Below are positions 5,597 through 6,884 of a stretch of 6,884 bases of DNA, one piece after another (positions within the stretch are counted from its first letter, which is position 1; each line of letters starts with the position of its first letter). The stretch covers positions 1-6,884 of the forward strand of contig PWUQ01000069.1 of assembly GCA_003563585.1 (NCBI GenBank), in the 5' to 3' direction. A model generated the notes under the pieces. It had not been told where the DNA came from. It did no database searches and saw only the letters and a program-made list of their open reading frames with translations. Position numbers and translations under genes: made by a program. Origin of the DNA: Candidatus Parvarchaeota archaeon. GTDB taxonomy: Archaea > Nanobdellota > Nanobdellia > CSSed11-243R1.

Positions 5597-5638
5597 AAAG
5601 ATATTAAATAAATTGAATTTTAAAAATTGAGCGGTAAA
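5597..5638. promoter_or_regulatory. 42-nt bidirectional promoter between cca and the Lhr-type helicase
   Basis: On the plus strand TTAAATAAA (5604-5612) is centred about 31 nt before the helicase ATG. On the minus strand TTTTTAAAATT (5616-5626) is centred about 25 nt before the cca ATG. Each box falls within the presumed transcribed or start region of the other gene. A GAGCGG stretch (5629-5634) just before the helicase start could act as a weak ribosome-binding element. Confidence 0.45.
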
Positions 5639-6884
5639 ATGGCATTTGACAATTTGCACCCAAAAATAAAAAAATGGCTCGAAAAGAAGGGTTATTTAGA
5701 AGGGACTCTTCCTCAAAAACTGGCGATACCTGAAATAATGGATGAGGGAGATGTATTGATTATAGCACCAACCGGACATGGAAAGACGCTCGCCGCAGTT
5801 TTGCCTATTTTTGACATGCTCTTGAAGGAAAAGAGAAAAGAAAAGATTAGAGCTTTGTATATAACACCTCTCAAAAGTTTAAATCGAGATGTTTGGGATA
5901 GAATAGTTCAACTTGCAAGTTCTGTCGGGCTTGAAGTTGATTTGAGGCATGGAGATACTTCTCAAAAAGAAAGAAAAGCGCAAGTCGATGACCCTGCAGA
6001 TGTCGTTGTTATAACACCTGAAACACTTCAAGCTGTTTTAACTGGTAAAAAACTCAGAAAACTCTTGAAAAACATAAACCATGTAATAATAGATGAAATT
6101 CATGAACTTTGTGAAAACAAGAGAGGTACACAACTTACACTAGCACTTGAAAGATTGAAATTTTTGGCAGGAGATTTTCAAAGAATTGGAATTTCTGCCA
6201 CAATCGGAGACCCATATGAAATCTCCAATTTTCTCACAAATAAAAAATGTAAAATAATAGACGCTCGCGCAGAAAAAGAATATGAAATAGATGTGGAGCA
6301 TCCAAAACCAAGTAAAGACGATAAAATATTGGCTGGAAAACTGAACACAATTCCAAATGTCGCGTATTGCCTTAGAAGGATGAAAGAACTCATAGAAGGT
6401 AGCCGCTCGACAATTATTTTTATAAATACCCGAGAAACTGCTGAATCTCTGGCGTCCAGATTTAAAAAATGGATTCCTGAATTTCCAATAGCTGTTCATC
6501 ATTCTTCGCTTTCAAAAGATGTGCGAATAAATGTAGAAAATCAATTCAAAAATAATGAGTTGAAAGCAATAATATCAACATCTTCTCTTGAGTTGGGAAT
6601 AGATATCGGTACTATTGACTTAGTTATTCAGTATGGTTCTCCAAGACAGGCCACAAAGCTTATTCAAAGAATTGGAAGGAGCGGACACGGAGTTGGAAGA
6701 ATCTCTAGAGGAAAAATAATATGCAGTACTATAGATGATTATTTGGAAGCATACGCCATACATAAAAAATCGGAAGAAGGGTGGCTGGAGAAACCAAAGA
6801 TTCCCAAAAAGCCATATGACGTTCTTGCACATCAAATAGTTGGAATATGTATGGATTTTCAAAAAGAAAATAAAATGCCTAAGA
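5639..6884 (+). CDS. lhr: Lhr-type superfamily 2 DNA helicase, partial: C-terminus beyond the right edge
   Basis: The frame is open from the ATG at 5639 to the window end (415 residues), preceded by an in-frame stop at 5621. Motifs of Lhr helicases appear in order: Q26 in the TLPQKLAIPEI segment, Walker A A43-P-T-G-H-G-K-T50, ITPLKSLNRDVWDR (motif Ia), ITPETLQAVL (motif Ib), D152-E-I-H-E156 (motif II), S186-A-T188 (motif III), FINTRETAESLASRF (motif IV), S313-T-S-S-L-E-L-G-I-D322 (motif V) and Q343-R-I-G-R-S-G-H350 (motif VI). Both RecA-like domains are essentially complete. The winged-helix and Lhr-specific C-terminal domains would lie beyond the edge; full archaeal Lhr proteins are about 850-950 residues. 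The Walker A has His where Ser is most common. Lhr proteins are ATP-dependent 3'-5' helicases linked to DNA repair. Divergent from cca. Confidence 0.92.
   Translation, partial: MAFDNLHPKIKKWLEKKGYLEGTLPQKLAIPEIMDEGDVLIIAPTGHGKTLAAVLPIFDMLLKEKRKEKIRALYITPLKSLNRDVWDRIVQLASSVGLEVDLRHGDTSQKERKAQVDDPADVVVITPETLQAVLTGKKLRKLLKNINHVIIDEIHELCENKRGTQLTLALERLKFLAGDFQRIGISATIGDPYEISNFLTNKKCKIIDARAEKEYEIDVEHPKPSKDDKILAGKLNTIPNVAYCLRRMKELIEGSRSTIIFINTRETAESLASRFKKWIPEFPIAVHHSSLSKDVRINVENQFKNNELKAIISTSSLELGIDIGTIDLVIQYGSPRQATKLIQRIGRSGHGVGRISRGKIICSTIDDYLEAYAIHKKSEEGWLEKPKIPKKPYDVLAHQIVGICMDFQKENKMPK

Noticed and set aside
5597..5659. Longer CCA enzyme start adding 21 residues
   Set aside because: It crosses the start of the helicase gene, and the residues have no counterpart in archaeal CCA enzymes.
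6140..6862. Minus-strand open frames opposite the helicase
   Set aside because: The plus strand carries helicase motifs III to VI in one frame here; the minus frames are Phe/Ser-rich shadows.

Overview
The window is an AT-rich, gene-dense stretch of archaeal DNA. Diphthine synthase, a class III-type archaeal prepilin peptidase, an archaeal (class I) CCA-adding enzyme, an archaeal SbcD/Mre11-related phosphoesterase and an Lhr-type helicase all support Archaea. Very short intergenic gaps, leaderless-looking starts, low GC, and an archaeal nucleotidyltransferase/HEPN-like pair of a kind I associate with small-genome archaea suggest a DPANN-type lineage. That placement is inference, and I cannot name the phylum.

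Layout. Positions 1-1017 (minus strand) hold a two-gene operon: a small HEPN-like helical protein, then, overlapping it by 14 nt, a nucleotidyltransferase with the GS-x10-DxD motif that runs off the left edge. The pair looks like a derived HepT/MntA-like (HEPN/MNT) module. Its promoter is bracketed by two near-identical palindromes (AAGACA-NN-TGTCTT). Positions 1064-1798 (minus) encode diphthine synthase, whose last codons contain one of these palindromes. A 37-nt divergent promoter leads into the prepilin peptidase (1836-2666, plus), which meets a HIT-domain protein (2667-3395, minus) end to end with no gap. That HIT protein lacks the usual catalytic histidine and ends in a tail of about 90 residues that is nearly half glutamine.

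Positions 3504-4357 (plus) form a two-gene operon: a calcineurin-like phosphoesterase and a 54-residue two-helix membrane protein whose start codon overlaps the previous stop. The CCA-adding enzyme (4343-5596, minus) overlaps that small gene tail to tail by 15 nt. It is divergent from an Lhr-type helicase (5639 to the right edge, plus) across a 42-nt bidirectional promoter.

Functional reading. Most genes are housekeeping: tRNA 3'-end maturation, EF2 modification, pilin/archaellin processing and DNA repair. The phosphoesterase and the Lhr helicase lie about 1.5 kb apart; the two families are known to be associated in DNA-repair contexts. The unusual parts are the HEPN/MNT-like pair with its twin palindromes and the Q-rich, active-site-altered HIT protein. 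No CRISPR array, rRNA, tRNA or insertion sequence was seen. No gene-free stretch exceeds about 110 bases.
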